Assembly: GCA_934636065.1 (NCBI GenBank)
Contig: CAKTZW010000071.1
Coordinates: 1 to 7,816, forward strand
Length of the DNA: 7,816 nucleotides
Direction of reading: 5' to 3'
Source of the DNA: an uncultured Labedella sp.
GTDB taxonomy: Bacteria; Actinomycetota; Actinomycetes; Actinomycetales; Microbacteriaceae
Under the pieces are notes generated by a model, which saw only the letters and a program-made list of their open reading frames with translations, was not told where the DNA came from and made no database searches. Both the position numbers and the translations under genes were made by a program. Each line of letters opens with the position of its first letter. Within the stretch, counting starts at the first letter, position 1. Positions 1 to 6,626 of the stretch are shown here, one piece after another.

Positions 1-1330
1 TCGCCTGCACGTTGCGGACGAACCCCTCCGGGGTGATCTCGCCGCCGTAGAGCAGCTGGGACTCCGGGGTCCAGGCGCGACTCTGGATCGCCGCGGTCGC
101 GTTCTGTACGAACGGCACCTGCCCTCCGTCCGCCGAAACCAGCGCGAACGCGGCGACGACCTCGGCGAGCACCGAGTCGGCCGGCACCTCGGGAGTGGGC
201 TGATCCTCCCGGCCGGACGGCATGAACCCGTGGTCCAGGGCGATCTGGCGGGCCCCGTCACTCGAGAGGAAGTCGAGGAACGCCGCGGCTGCGTCCTTGG
301 CGTCTGATCCCGCCGGGATGCCGAAGGCCGTCGCCGCGTCCGACATCGCCGCGACCTGACCGCCGGCGGTGACCGGGGGCATCGGCATGAAACCGACGCG
401 TCCGGGCATGGCCGTGTCGAGATTCACGGCGGCCCAGTTGCCCCAGGCGTAGAAGACGCCCTCGTCGCCGGTGAACATGGCGTCGGCGCCGGCCGGGTCG
501 ATCCCGTTCACTCCGGCCGGGATGAAGCCCGCGTCCACCCAGTCGGCGATCTGCTGCGCGGCGGCCGCCCCTTCCGGGGTGTCGATGGTGGCGTCCGGCT
601 TGTTGAACACCCAGTCAGAGACGGCCTCGACGCCGGCTCCCGAGTTCAGGAGGAGCTGGTAGGGAAATACCCCGGCGCCCTCCTTGTTCCCGACGACCAG
701 GCCGTACAGCCCGGCGTCCTCTGCCGCGGCGAACAGGTCGGTCAGCTCGTCGACCGACGTCGGCCGGTCCTGCATGCCGATCTGCGCGGCGAGCTCCTTG
801 TTGTAGTAGAGCCCGGTCATGGTGAATCCCGACGCTTTCGCGTACAGCGGACCGGATCCGGCGACACCGTCTTCCGCCCGGAACTGCACCAACTGGGAGG
901 CCGGCAGCTCGTCCCAGCCGTAGAACTCCTCGTACGGGGTGAGGTCGGTCAGGAGGCCGTCAGCGGAATTCGCGGTGACCGAGACCACACGAATGAGGTC
1001 GGGCGGCGAGTCCGAGGCCAACTGGCGGGGCTGGTTCTGGCTCGTCACATTGTCGGGATCGTAGGTGGCCTCGATCGTGACGTTCGGGTGCTGCTCCTCG
1101 AAAGCGGCGATCAGGGCATCGTCGAGGGGCTTCAGTCCCTGCCCGTCGTACAGGGTGAGCGTGACGGGGTCGTCGCCCAACGGACCGGCCTGCACCGGGG
1201 CAGCGTCGGTGCCGCCTCCGGTCGAGCCGCCCGGCGCGCAGCCGACGGCGGCGACGCCGATCGCGCCGACGAGGACGACGGTCAGCGCGCTCCGGCGGGT
1301 GCGTCGAGAGGGACGTGGTGAATTGTGCAT
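1..1330 (-). CDS. Sugar ABC transporter substrate-binding lipoprotein (family 1), 3' end cut by window
   Basis: This is an extracellular solute-binding protein of a carbohydrate ABC importer. It captures a sugar outside the membrane and hands it to permeases probably encoded beyond the left edge. The frame is open for 443 codons from an ATG at 1330 to the window edge, close to full length for the family, so only a short C-terminus should be missing. Residues 1-30 are a lipoprotein signal: a basic start (RRTRR), a hydrophobic core (LTVVLVGAIGVAAV) and a lipobox-like AVGC with Cys31. A Gly/Thr-rich linker follows. The mature part has typical family 1 features: ALIAAFEEQHPNVTIEATY near residues 71-89, PPDLIRV, LYYNKELA, and AAAAFLDFLSSDGARQIA near the C-terminus. 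The Shine-Dalgarno sequence GTGGAG (1338-1343) lies 7 bases from the ATG. The divergent LacI gene and operators indicate sugar-inducible expression. The substrate cannot be told from sequence alone. Confidence 0.93.
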   Translation of the reverse strand, partial: MHNSPRPSRRTRRSALTVVLVGAIGVAAVGCAPGGSTGGGTDAAPVQAGPLGDDPVTLTLYDGQGLKPLDDALIAAFEEQHPNVTIEATYDPDNVTSQNQPRQLASDSPPDLIRVVSVTANSADGLLTDLTPYEEFYGWDELPASQLVQFRAEDGVAGSGPLYAKASGFTMTGLYYNKELAAQIGMQDRPTSVDELTDLFAAAEDAGLYGLVVGNKEGAGVFPYQLLLNSGAGVEAVSDWVFNKPDATIDTPEGAAAAQQIADWVDAGFIPAGVNGIDPAGADAMFTGDEGVFYAWGNWAAVNLDTAMPGRVGFMPMPPVTAGGQVAAMSDAATAFGIPAGSDAKDAAAAFLDFLSSDGARQIALDHGFMPSGREDQPTPEVPADSVLAEVVAAFALVSADGGQVPFVQNATAAIQSRAWTPESQLLYGGEITPEGFVRNVQA

Positions 1331-1383
1331 GCCGCTACTCCACGGTGAGAGGGATAGGAGGACGCTTCGGATCCTGACCGATC

Positions 1384-1395
1384 GGAAGCGCTTCC
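1384..1395. promoter_or_regulatory. LacI-family operator O1 (perfect 12-bp palindrome)
   Basis: GGAAGCGCTTCC is a perfect palindrome with the central CG step typical of LacI/PurR-family operators, where the hinge-helix leucine wedges in. It covers the predicted transcription start of the sugar-binding protein gene, so binding should block initiation. A near copy lies 67 bp away, centre to centre. Confidence 0.85.
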
Positions 1396-1399
1396 AACG

Positions 1400-1428
1400 A
1401 AGGTAAGCGCGGTGACATGGATTGTCAA
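1400..1428 (-). promoter_or_regulatory. Near-consensus sigma-70-type promoter of the sugar-binding protein gene
   Basis: Read on the minus strand, an exact TTGACA (1423-1428) is followed by a 17-base spacer and TACCTT (1400-1405), which fits the TAnnnT -10 form. The expected start is near 1393, about 60 bases upstream of the ATG at 1330. The first LacI-type operator overlaps this start site, a classic position for repression. The start point is inferred from the motif. Confidence 0.8.
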
Positions 1429-1450
1429 GAATCGCTCGACGTGACAAGAG

Positions 1451-1462
1451 GGAAACGCTTCC
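1451..1462. promoter_or_regulatory. LacI-family operator O2 (near-palindrome, 11/12 identical to O1)
   Basis: GGAAACGCTTCC differs from O1 by one base. It sits 20 bases upstream of the preferred lacI start codon and overlaps the region expected to serve as -35 for a leaderless lacI promoter. This placement suggests autorepression. Together with O1 it could also support looping or cooperative binding across the divergent promoters (inference). Confidence 0.8.
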
Positions 1463-1470
1463 ACGGGGGT

Positions 1471-1485
1471 TACCATGGGGGTATG
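1471..1485 (+). promoter_or_regulatory. Candidate leaderless promoter (-10) of the LacI-type regulator
   Basis: TACCAT (1471-1476) matches TAnnnT and ends six bases before the ATG at 1483, so transcription would begin at or next to the A of the start codon. This spacing is typical of leaderless genes in Actinobacteria. It would explain why no well-placed Shine-Dalgarno sequence precedes the ATG. The -35 region (about 1448-1453) is weak and overlaps operator O2. Confidence 0.5.
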
Positions 1486-2505
1486 GACGGAAACTCGGGC
1501 GCAGCAGCGACGCTGGCCGACATCGCGCGGATCGCGGGGGTGGGCCTCGCGACCGCATCCCGCGCTCTGAACGATGCGCCGGGGGTGGCGGCGAGCACAC
1601 GCGCGCGCGTACTCGCCGTCGCGGAGGAGCAGCGCTTCGTGATCTCCCCCGCGGCGTCGGGTCTCGTGCGAGGGACCACCGGCCGCGTCGGCATCCTGGT
1701 ACCCCACCTGTCGCGCTGGCACTTCGGCGCACTCGTCGAAGGGCTCGACACCGTTCTCCGCCGAGCCGACCTCGACGTCCTGCTCTATCACGTGGGCGAC
1801 CTGGAGGACCGCGCCCGCTTCTTCCGCACTCTCCCTCCTCGCCGCAAGGTGGATGCCCTCGCGGTCATCGGGTTCCCCGTGGCGGACGACGAACGGCAGC
1901 AGCTCGAACTCATGGGCGTCGGGATCGTCACCGCCGCCGTCCAGGATGCCGCCGCTCCCGTCGTCCGCATCGACGATTACCGTGCGGCGCGGCGAGCAGT
2001 TGACCATCTCATCAATCTCGGTCATCGCCGCATCGCGATGATCGAGGCGCTCGATCCGGATCTTCCGCACCTCGTCCCCCAGCGGTCCATCGCCTACCAC
2101 GACGCGCTCGAGGCGGCCGGGATCCCGGCCGATCCCGACCTCATCGTCAGCGCCACGTGGGGGCCGGAAGAGGGCGCCGCCGGGATGGGGACCCTGCTCG
2201 GCATGGCCACCCCGCCGAGCGCCGTCTACGCGCACTCCGACGAAGTCGCGCTGGGCGCGATGCGCACCATCCGTCGCGCCGGGCTCCGCGTCCCGCACGA
2301 CGTCTCGGTGATCGGCATCGACGACCACCCTCTCGCCGCCCTGTCCGACCTCACGACCGTCCACCAGGATCCCTACGAGATCGGCCGCCGCACCGCCGAA
2401 TCCCTGCTCGCCGTGATCCGCGGCACGGCCGTGGATCCGGTCACGGTGGTGTCCACCTCGCTCGTGATCCGCGGCACCACCTCACCGCCGGCACCGGCGA
2501 GCTGA
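1483..2505 (+). CDS. LacI-family transcriptional repressor
   Basis: This is a DNA-binding, sugar-responsive repressor of 340 residues, a normal length for the family. The helix-turn-helix spans residues 10-31 (TLADIARIAGVGLATASRAL, then N). Leu22/Ala23 and Arg27 sit at the base-reading positions that correspond to LacI 17, 18 and 22. The hinge helix follows (SPAASGLVRG, Leu61), then a periplasmic-binding-protein-like sensor domain from about residue 67. The sensor ends with the usual SVIGIDDHPLAALSDLTTV block (275-293) and QDPYEIGRRTAESLL. ATG 1483 is chosen because the HTH then starts about 9 residues in and a TAnnnT box precedes it. The in-frame ATG at 1417 would place operator O2 inside the coding sequence. 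The gene diverges from the sugar-binding protein gene, and its operators lie in the shared gap, so it most likely represses that transport operon and itself. The inducer is unknown. Confidence 0.93.
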   Translation: MDGNSGAAATLADIARIAGVGLATASRALNDAPGVAASTRARVLAVAEEQRFVISPAASGLVRGTTGRVGILVPHLSRWHFGALVEGLDTVLRRADLDVLLYHVGDLEDRARFFRTLPPRRKVDALAVIGFPVADDERQQLELMGVGIVTAAVQDAAAPVVRIDDYRAARRAVDHLINLGHRRIAMIEALDPDLPHLVPQRSIAYHDALEAAGIPADPDLIVSATWGPEEGAAGMGTLLGMATPPSAVYAHSDEVALGAMRTIRRAGLRVPHDVSVIGIDDHPLAALSDLTTVHQDPYEIGRRTAESLLAVIRGTAVDPVTVVSTSLVIRGTTSPPAPAS

Positions 2506-2541
2506 CCGGGACTCCCCTCGAGGCGGCAGCACTCACACGCG

Positions 2542-2589
2542 CTCCCGCGCCCGACACGGCTGGCCCGCCGCCGCCGCCGCGCGCGGGAG
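2542..2589. terminator. Inverted repeat between convergent lacI and dnaB, possible bidirectional terminator
   Basis: CTCCCGCGC (2542-2550) and GCGCGGGAG (2581-2589) form a perfect 9-bp stem around a 30-base CCG-rich loop. It lies in the 121-base gap where lacI and dnaB converge, so it could stop transcription from both sides. There is no T-tract and the loop is long, so this is only a candidate. Confidence 0.4.
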
Positions 2590-2626
2590 ATCCCGGCTCC
2601 GCCTTCCGTCGCCGTCCGGCGATGCC

Positions 2627-4000
<1,374 letters not shown>

Positions 4001-4233
4001 TGCTACTCCCTCTTCTTCGTGACCGGCGGGCTGGAGTGCGACACGGCAGGCTTCGACGGTCGGAGCGGATCGCGCCGTCGCGGCCATCGTGGCTGGCTCC
4101 AGCCGGGCCCGGCCGTGATGCTTCTCCCCGAGTGAATCGGGAACCTCCGACATCGAGGAGGATGGGGGTCGCACCCGCCCGTCCGGCGTCGCACCACCCT
4201 ACGAACGCCGCCCTCTCGGCGACAAATGCCACA

Positions 4234-4431
4234 TGTGGATAACCCTGTGGGAAAAGTGCGCGAAACGCCGACGAGGTTGTGAAGAAAGCCTGTGGACAAG
4301 TCGGTGCCATCGTGGGGATTGTTGCGAAGAATAACCGCTTGACCGGGCAAAACTTTTCTCCACCGACTGTGGGTAAAATCGGGCTCAACCACTGCTTGAG
4401 ACTTTGGATTTGACATTGAGCCTGTGTACAA
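4234..4431 (+). promoter_or_regulatory. Cluster of five same-strand DnaA-box-like 9-mers upstream of dnaB
   Basis: Five 9-mers related to the DnaA box (TTATCCACA, or TGTGGATAA on the other strand) all read in the same direction. They are TGTGGATAA (4234-4242, exact consensus), TGTGGGAAA (4246-4254), TGTGGACAA (4291-4299, the TTGTCCACA form favoured in actinobacteria), TGTGGGTAA (4368-4376) and the weaker TGTGTACAA (4423-4431). A 7/9 match on the opposite strand, TTCTCCACC, lies at 4356-4364. The first box is embedded in the palindrome CCACATGTGG. The cluster overlaps the most AT-rich stretch of the window. DnaA binding is inferred from the motifs. Roles could be control of dnaB transcription, DnaA titration, or part of an origin-like region. 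Confidence 0.6.
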
Positions 4432-4562
4432 GAGTGGTCGGAATCACCTCAGATCCGAGGTGCCGCAACCCTGGAGAAGCCCGAGTGGACCTCACATTTC
4501 GACGGCCGTGAATCGGCCCGCCGAGAGGCTGTCGCGAGCCCGTCTACCGACTCCGGACACGA

Positions 4563-4600
4563 CGAAGGCGGCGACCGGACGGATCCGGTCGCCGCCTTCG
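4563..4600 (-). terminator. Strong hairpin terminator after rplI
   Basis: A perfect 17-bp stem (4563-4579 with 4584-4600) closes a 4-base loop, beginning 37 bases past the rplI stop codon. The arms include GGCGGCGACCGG and its complement. There is no T-tract after the stem on the minus strand, which is common for actinobacterial terminators. It would end the rpsF-ssb-rpsR-rplI transcript and separate dnaB from it. Confidence 0.8.
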
Positions 4601-4637
4601 GACGACGTGCGCAGCGCTCGAGGCGCGGCGTTGTCGA

Positions 4638-5090
4638 CTACTTCGCCGCGACCACCTGCAGGGTGATCGTCGCCGACAGGTCCTCACGGAGACGCACGGT
4701 GGCCTCGTGGGTACCGACGGTCTTGATCGGCGTGGGGATCTCGACCTTACGCCGATCGATCTCGCCGAGACCGGCGGCCTTGACGGCCTCCGCGACGTCG
4801 ACGGTCTTGACCGAGCCGAAGAGACGACCCTCAGCACCCGACTTCACGACGAGCTTGACGGTGTTCGACTCGAGGCTCGACTTGAGCGACTGCGCCTCTT
4901 CGAGGGTGGCGAGCTCACGAGCGGCGCGAGCCGCCTTGATCTGCTCGACCTGCTTGGCGCCGCCACGCGTCCAGGAGACGGCGAAGCCCTGCGGGATGAG
5001 GTAGTTACGGGCGTATCCGTTCTTGACCTCGACGACGTCACCGGGGGTGCCGAGGCCGGTGACCTCGTGCGTCAGAATCAGTTTCGACAT
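4638..5090 (-). CDS. rplI: 50S ribosomal protein L9 (bL9)
   Basis: bL9 is a large-subunit protein that binds 23S rRNA near the L1 stalk base and helps keep frame on the ribosome. The protein has 150 residues, the standard length. The N-terminal domain has the family signature [23 protein letters not shown] (residues 13-35). A long connecting helix (about 40-75, rich in Ala/Glu/Lys) leads to the C-terminal domain with RLFGSV and [12 protein letters not shown]. The ATG at 5090 lies 7 bases after AGGAG, which overlaps the rpsR stop codon (TAAGGAG), so the two genes are probably translationally coupled. A longer frame reading further upstream crosses rpsR and is not real. The strong hairpin that follows marks the operon end. 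Confidence 0.98.
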   Translation of the reverse strand: MSKLILTHEVTGLGTPGDVVEVKNGYARNYLIPQGFAVSWTRGGAKQVEQIKAARAARELATLEEAQSLKSSLESNTVKLVVKSGAEGRLFGSVKTVDVAEAVKAAGLGEIDRRKVEIPTPIKTVGTHEATVRLREDLSATITLQVVAAK

Positions 5091-5101
5091 GCGGGTGCTC
5101 C

Positions 5102-5362
5102 TTAGCGGCCAGAACCGGCGTAGGGAAGCAGTGCCATCTCGCGCGCGTTCTTGACGGCACGGGCGATGAGGCGCTGCTCCTGGACGGAGACACCGGTGAT
5201 ACGGCGAGCGCGGATCTTCCCGCGCTCGGAGATGAACTTGCGGAGCGTGGCGACGTCCTTGTAGTCGATGACGCCGACACGGATCGCCTTCGCGGGGGCC
5301 GCGTTCTTCGCGCCCTTCCCGCGGGCGGGCTTGCGGCTCGGGCCGCCAGACTTTCCAGCCAT
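5102..5362 (-). CDS. rpsR: 30S ribosomal protein S18 (bS18), cysteine-free form
   Basis: bS18 is a small-subunit protein that binds 16S rRNA as a pair with S6 at the platform. The protein has 86 residues. The core signature is [50 protein letters not shown] (33-82), and the N-terminus is basic. It contains no cysteine at all: where zinc-binding S18 proteins carry a CxxC-type motif just before IDYKD, this one has Ala, Ile and Val. It is thus a C-minus, presumably zinc-independent form, yet it sits at the main housekeeping locus with rpsF and rplI. The ATG has AAAGG 8 bases upstream. It follows ssb by 70 bases and precedes rplI by 11. The 70-base gap contains a tiny GGCGC/GCGCC hairpin (5404-5416) of unknown meaning. 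Confidence 0.98.
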   Translation of the reverse strand: MAGKSGGPSRKPARGKGAKNAAPAKAIRVGVIDYKDVATLRKFISERGKIRARRITGVSVQEQRLIARAVKNAREMALLPYAGSGR

Positions 5363-5432
5363 GTGGGTTTCCTTTACGTATGAAGTGTGTTCTCACCGCT
5401 CGAGGCGCTTCGCGCCGCTGCGGCCATGAGGA

Positions 5433-5939
5433 TCAGAAGGGAGTGTCGTCCGAGTAGGAGCCGGGAGTGTTCCACCCGTCGGCCGCCCCGGAGGTCGACG
5501 TCGCGGGGGCGCTCGCGGCCCAGGGCTCGTCGGCGACGGCGGGGGCGCCACCGCGACCGCCGCCACCACCGGACGACTGCGCACGGCTCACCTGAGCCGT
5601 CGCGTACCGGAGCGACGGGCCGATCTCGTCGATCTCGAGTTCGATCGACGTGCGCTTCTCGCCTTCCTTCGTCTCGTAGGAGCGCTGCTTCAGGCGGCCG
5701 GTCGCGATGACGCGGCTGCCCTTCGTGAGCGATCCTGCGACGTGCTCGGCGAACTCCCGCCACACACTCGCCCGAAGGAAGAGCGCCTCCCCGTCCTTCC
5801 ATTCGCCGGAGGCCCGGTCGAAGGAGCGAGGAGTGGACGCGATCGTGAAGTTGGCAACCGCCAGCCCGTTCTGCGTGTAGCGCAGCTCGGGGTCTGCCGT
5901 GAGGTTGCCCACGACGGTGATGATCGTTTCGCCGGCCAT
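5433..5939 (-). CDS. ssb: Single-stranded DNA-binding protein
   Basis: SSB coats single-stranded DNA during replication, repair and recombination, and recruits partner proteins by its C-terminal tip. The protein has 168 residues. The OB-fold spans about 3-112 and includes [19 protein letters not shown], then [22 protein letters not shown] with Trp47, Phe54, Trp60 and Phe63 as likely DNA-stacking aromatics, and [22 protein letters not shown] Gly-rich stretch ([10 protein letters not shown], 122-131) and an Ala/Ser/Thr-rich disordered linker lead to the conserved acidic tip DDTPF (164-168). The ATG at 5939 is only 4 bases past the rpsF stop, with AAGGA about 11 bases upstream inside rpsF, indicating coupling. 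A longer frame up to 6050 only adds an Arg/Pro-rich shadow. The tip sequence and the location beside rpsF/rpsR mark it as the housekeeping SSB rather than a competence or phage copy. Confidence 0.97.
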   Translation of the reverse strand: MAGETIITVVGNLTADPELRYTQNGLAVANFTIASTPRSFDRASGEWKDGEALFLRASVWREFAEHVAGSLTKGSRVIATGRLKQRSYETKEGEKRTSIELEIDEIGPSLRYATAQVSRAQSSGGGGGRGGAPAVADEPWAASAPATSTSGAADGWNTPGSYSDDTPF

Positions 5940-5943
5940 GGGA

Positions 5944-6327
5944 CTAGGCGTCCTTCGCAGCAGCCTTGGCGGGGGCCTTGCTGGCGCGAGCGGCCTTGGC
6001 CTCTGCGCGCTTCGCCTCCGCGGCGACGAGGGCGAAGCCCTCTTCCGCACGCAGCACCTTGGTGCGCATGACGGCCTCGGAGAGCTTCAGCTGGCGGTCG
6101 AGCTCGTCGGTCGCAGCGGAGTTCGCCGTGAAGTTGACGACGGCGTAGATGCCCTCGGCCTTCTTGTTGATCTCGTAGGCGAGGCGACGACGGCCCCAGA
6201 TGTCGACGTTGTCGATCGTTCCACCATCGTTGCGGATGACGTTGAGGAACTTGTCGAGACTCGGAGCGACGGTGCGCTCGTCGATCTCGGGGTCGAGGAT
6301 GACCATGAGTTCGTACTGATGCGTCAC
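5944..6327 (-). CDS. rpsF: 30S ribosomal protein S6 (bS6), GTG start
   Basis: bS6 pairs with S18 on the 30S platform. The protein has 127 residues. It starts (M)[27 protein letters not shown] and continues with [32 protein letters not shown] (35-66) and [18 protein letters not shown], a complete S6 ferredoxin-like fold. A C-terminal tail (about 101-127) of Ala/Lys-rich repeats such as [18 protein letters not shown] is longer than in minimal S6 proteins and is probably disordered. The start is a GTG at 6327, chosen because a near-perfect AGGAGG (6335-6340) lies 7 bases upstream and family alignment begins there. The frame stays open far upstream, but that stretch is not S6-like. It is the first gene of the rpsF-ssb-rpsR-rplI operon and has a structured leader. 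Confidence 0.97.
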   Translation of the reverse strand: MTHQYELMVILDPEIDERTVAPSLDKFLNVIRNDGGTIDNVDIWGRRRLAYEINKKAEGIYAVVNFTANSAATDELDRQLKLSEAVMRTKVLRAEEGFALVAAEAKRAEAKAARASKAPAKAAAKDA

Positions 6328-6334
6328 TAACCCA

Positions 6335-6340
6335 CCTCCT
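6335..6340 (-). promoter_or_regulatory. Strong Shine-Dalgarno site fixing the rpsF GTG start
   Basis: AGGAGG on the minus strand lies 7 bases before the GTG at 6327. It is the best ribosome-binding site in the window and decides the start against the much longer open frame that continues upstream. Confidence 0.9.
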
Positions 6341-6353
6341 TCGGACTTGAACG

Positions 6354-6372
6354 GCTGCAGACGGTCTGCAGC
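6354..6372 (-). promoter_or_regulatory. Inverted repeat in the rpsF leader, candidate S6:S18 autoregulatory hairpin
   Basis: GCTGCAGAC (6354-6362) and GTCTGCAGC (6364-6372) are exact inverted copies around one base. As RNA on the rpsF strand they would form a 7-8 bp hairpin whose loop reads ACCGT. A CCG triplet also follows the stem directly. It lies 13 bases upstream of the Shine-Dalgarno site. Bacterial rpsF leaders often carry a hairpin that mimics the S6:S18 site on 16S rRNA and includes a conserved CCG. This hairpin is in the right place, but the match to that motif is only suggestive. Confidence 0.45.
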
Positions 6373-6435
6373 AGGAGGGTAATCAGCATCGTTGCGACGC
6401 GGGAAACGGATCGGATCTACGCGGGCAACCTGCCC

Positions 6436-6465
6436 ATCGTACCGGAGTTCCCACGGAACTGCCAC
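6436..6465 (-). promoter_or_regulatory. Candidate promoter of the rpsF-ssb-rpsR-rplI operon
   Basis: On the minus strand GTGGCA (6460-6465, 4/6 match to TTGACA) is followed by an 18-base spacer and TACGAT (6436-6441, TAnnnT form). Transcription would start near 6429, giving a leader of about 100 bases that includes the 6354-6372 hairpin. The spacer contains an inverted repeat, AGTTCC-CAC-GGAACT (6446-6460). The promoter is a motif-based guess; TACCCT (about 6378-6383) is a weaker rival -10. Confidence 0.4.
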
Positions 6466-6516
6466 GCGCGGCCGTGCTCCGGCCGTCGGCACGCCCCGAC
6501 GGTGCCGCGCGAGATC

Positions 6517-6573
6517 GCCACTTTGAGCGCTTTGCGTCGGGTGTACCTGACGCAAAACGCCCAAAGTGGCTAC
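6517..6573. repeat. Palindromic repeat element, copy A
   Basis: Two 22-base arms (6517-6538 and 6549-6570) are inverted copies with 20 of 22 positions matching, around a 10-base loop. The left arm contains CCACTTTGAGCGCTTTG. The right arm plus TAC (6549-6573) matches 7790-7814 of copy B at 22 of 25 positions. The element lies 57 bases beyond the stop of the neighbouring nuclease-like gene, so it could act as a terminator, but a second copy shows it is a dispersed repeat. No transposase or other gene is inside it. Confidence 0.8.
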
Positions 6574-6626
6574 CGGGCAGCGGCTGCTGGCCGCGGCCGA
6601 GGATGGGGACTGTTCTATGACGGTGG

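Larger units (their letters stand above)
4001..4637. other. Long regulatory gap between rplI and dnaB
   Basis: No convincing gene lies in these 637 bases; the open frames here are low-complexity shadows. From right to left the gap holds the rplI terminator hairpin (4563-4600), a small perfect stem CACCTC/GAGGTG (4445-4450 with 4457-4462), the DnaA-box-like cluster (4234-4431) and a GC-rich 5' leader leading to dnaB. Positions 4321-4440 are about 49% GC by direct count, clearly lower than the surroundings. A possible dnaB -10 on the minus strand is TATTCT (4328-4333), but its -35 is poor, so the dnaB promoter is not firmly located. It must lie here if the terminator works. Confidence 0.6.
6328..6626. 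other. Gap between rpsF and the nuclease-like gene
   Basis: These 299 bases hold, from the rpsF side, the Shine-Dalgarno site, the leader hairpin, a candidate promoter with an inverted repeat in its spacer, and palindromic repeat copy A. The minus-strand rpsF frame stays open across the whole gap, but its translation is Arg/Ala/Pro-rich, crosses the palindrome and resembles no protein I recognise. Confidence 0.6.

Noticed and set aside
1065..1406. Plus-strand open frame opposite the sugar-binding protein gene
   Set aside because: It is antisense to a clear lipoprotein gene, runs through the promoter and operator region, and its translation is low-complexity with no known motif.
1282..2364. 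Long minus-strand frame opposite lacI
   Set aside because: It is antisense to a full LacI-family protein. Its Arg/Asp/Gly/His-rich composition is what GC-rich antisense frames produce.
2561..2584. CCG triplet run in the lacI-dnaB gap as a meaningful microsatellite
   Set aside because: It is short and expected by chance in DNA this GC-rich. It falls in the loop of the inverted repeat.
4234..4431. The main chromosomal origin oriC
   Set aside because: Box number and AT-rich DNA are suggestive, but dnaA and dnaN are absent and origins in this group normally lie beside them. A secondary or regulatory site is the safer reading.
4410..4438. Exact TTGACA at 4410-4415 as a plus-strand promoter
   Set aside because: No -10-like hexamer lies 16-18 bases downstream, and there is no plus-strand gene to serve.
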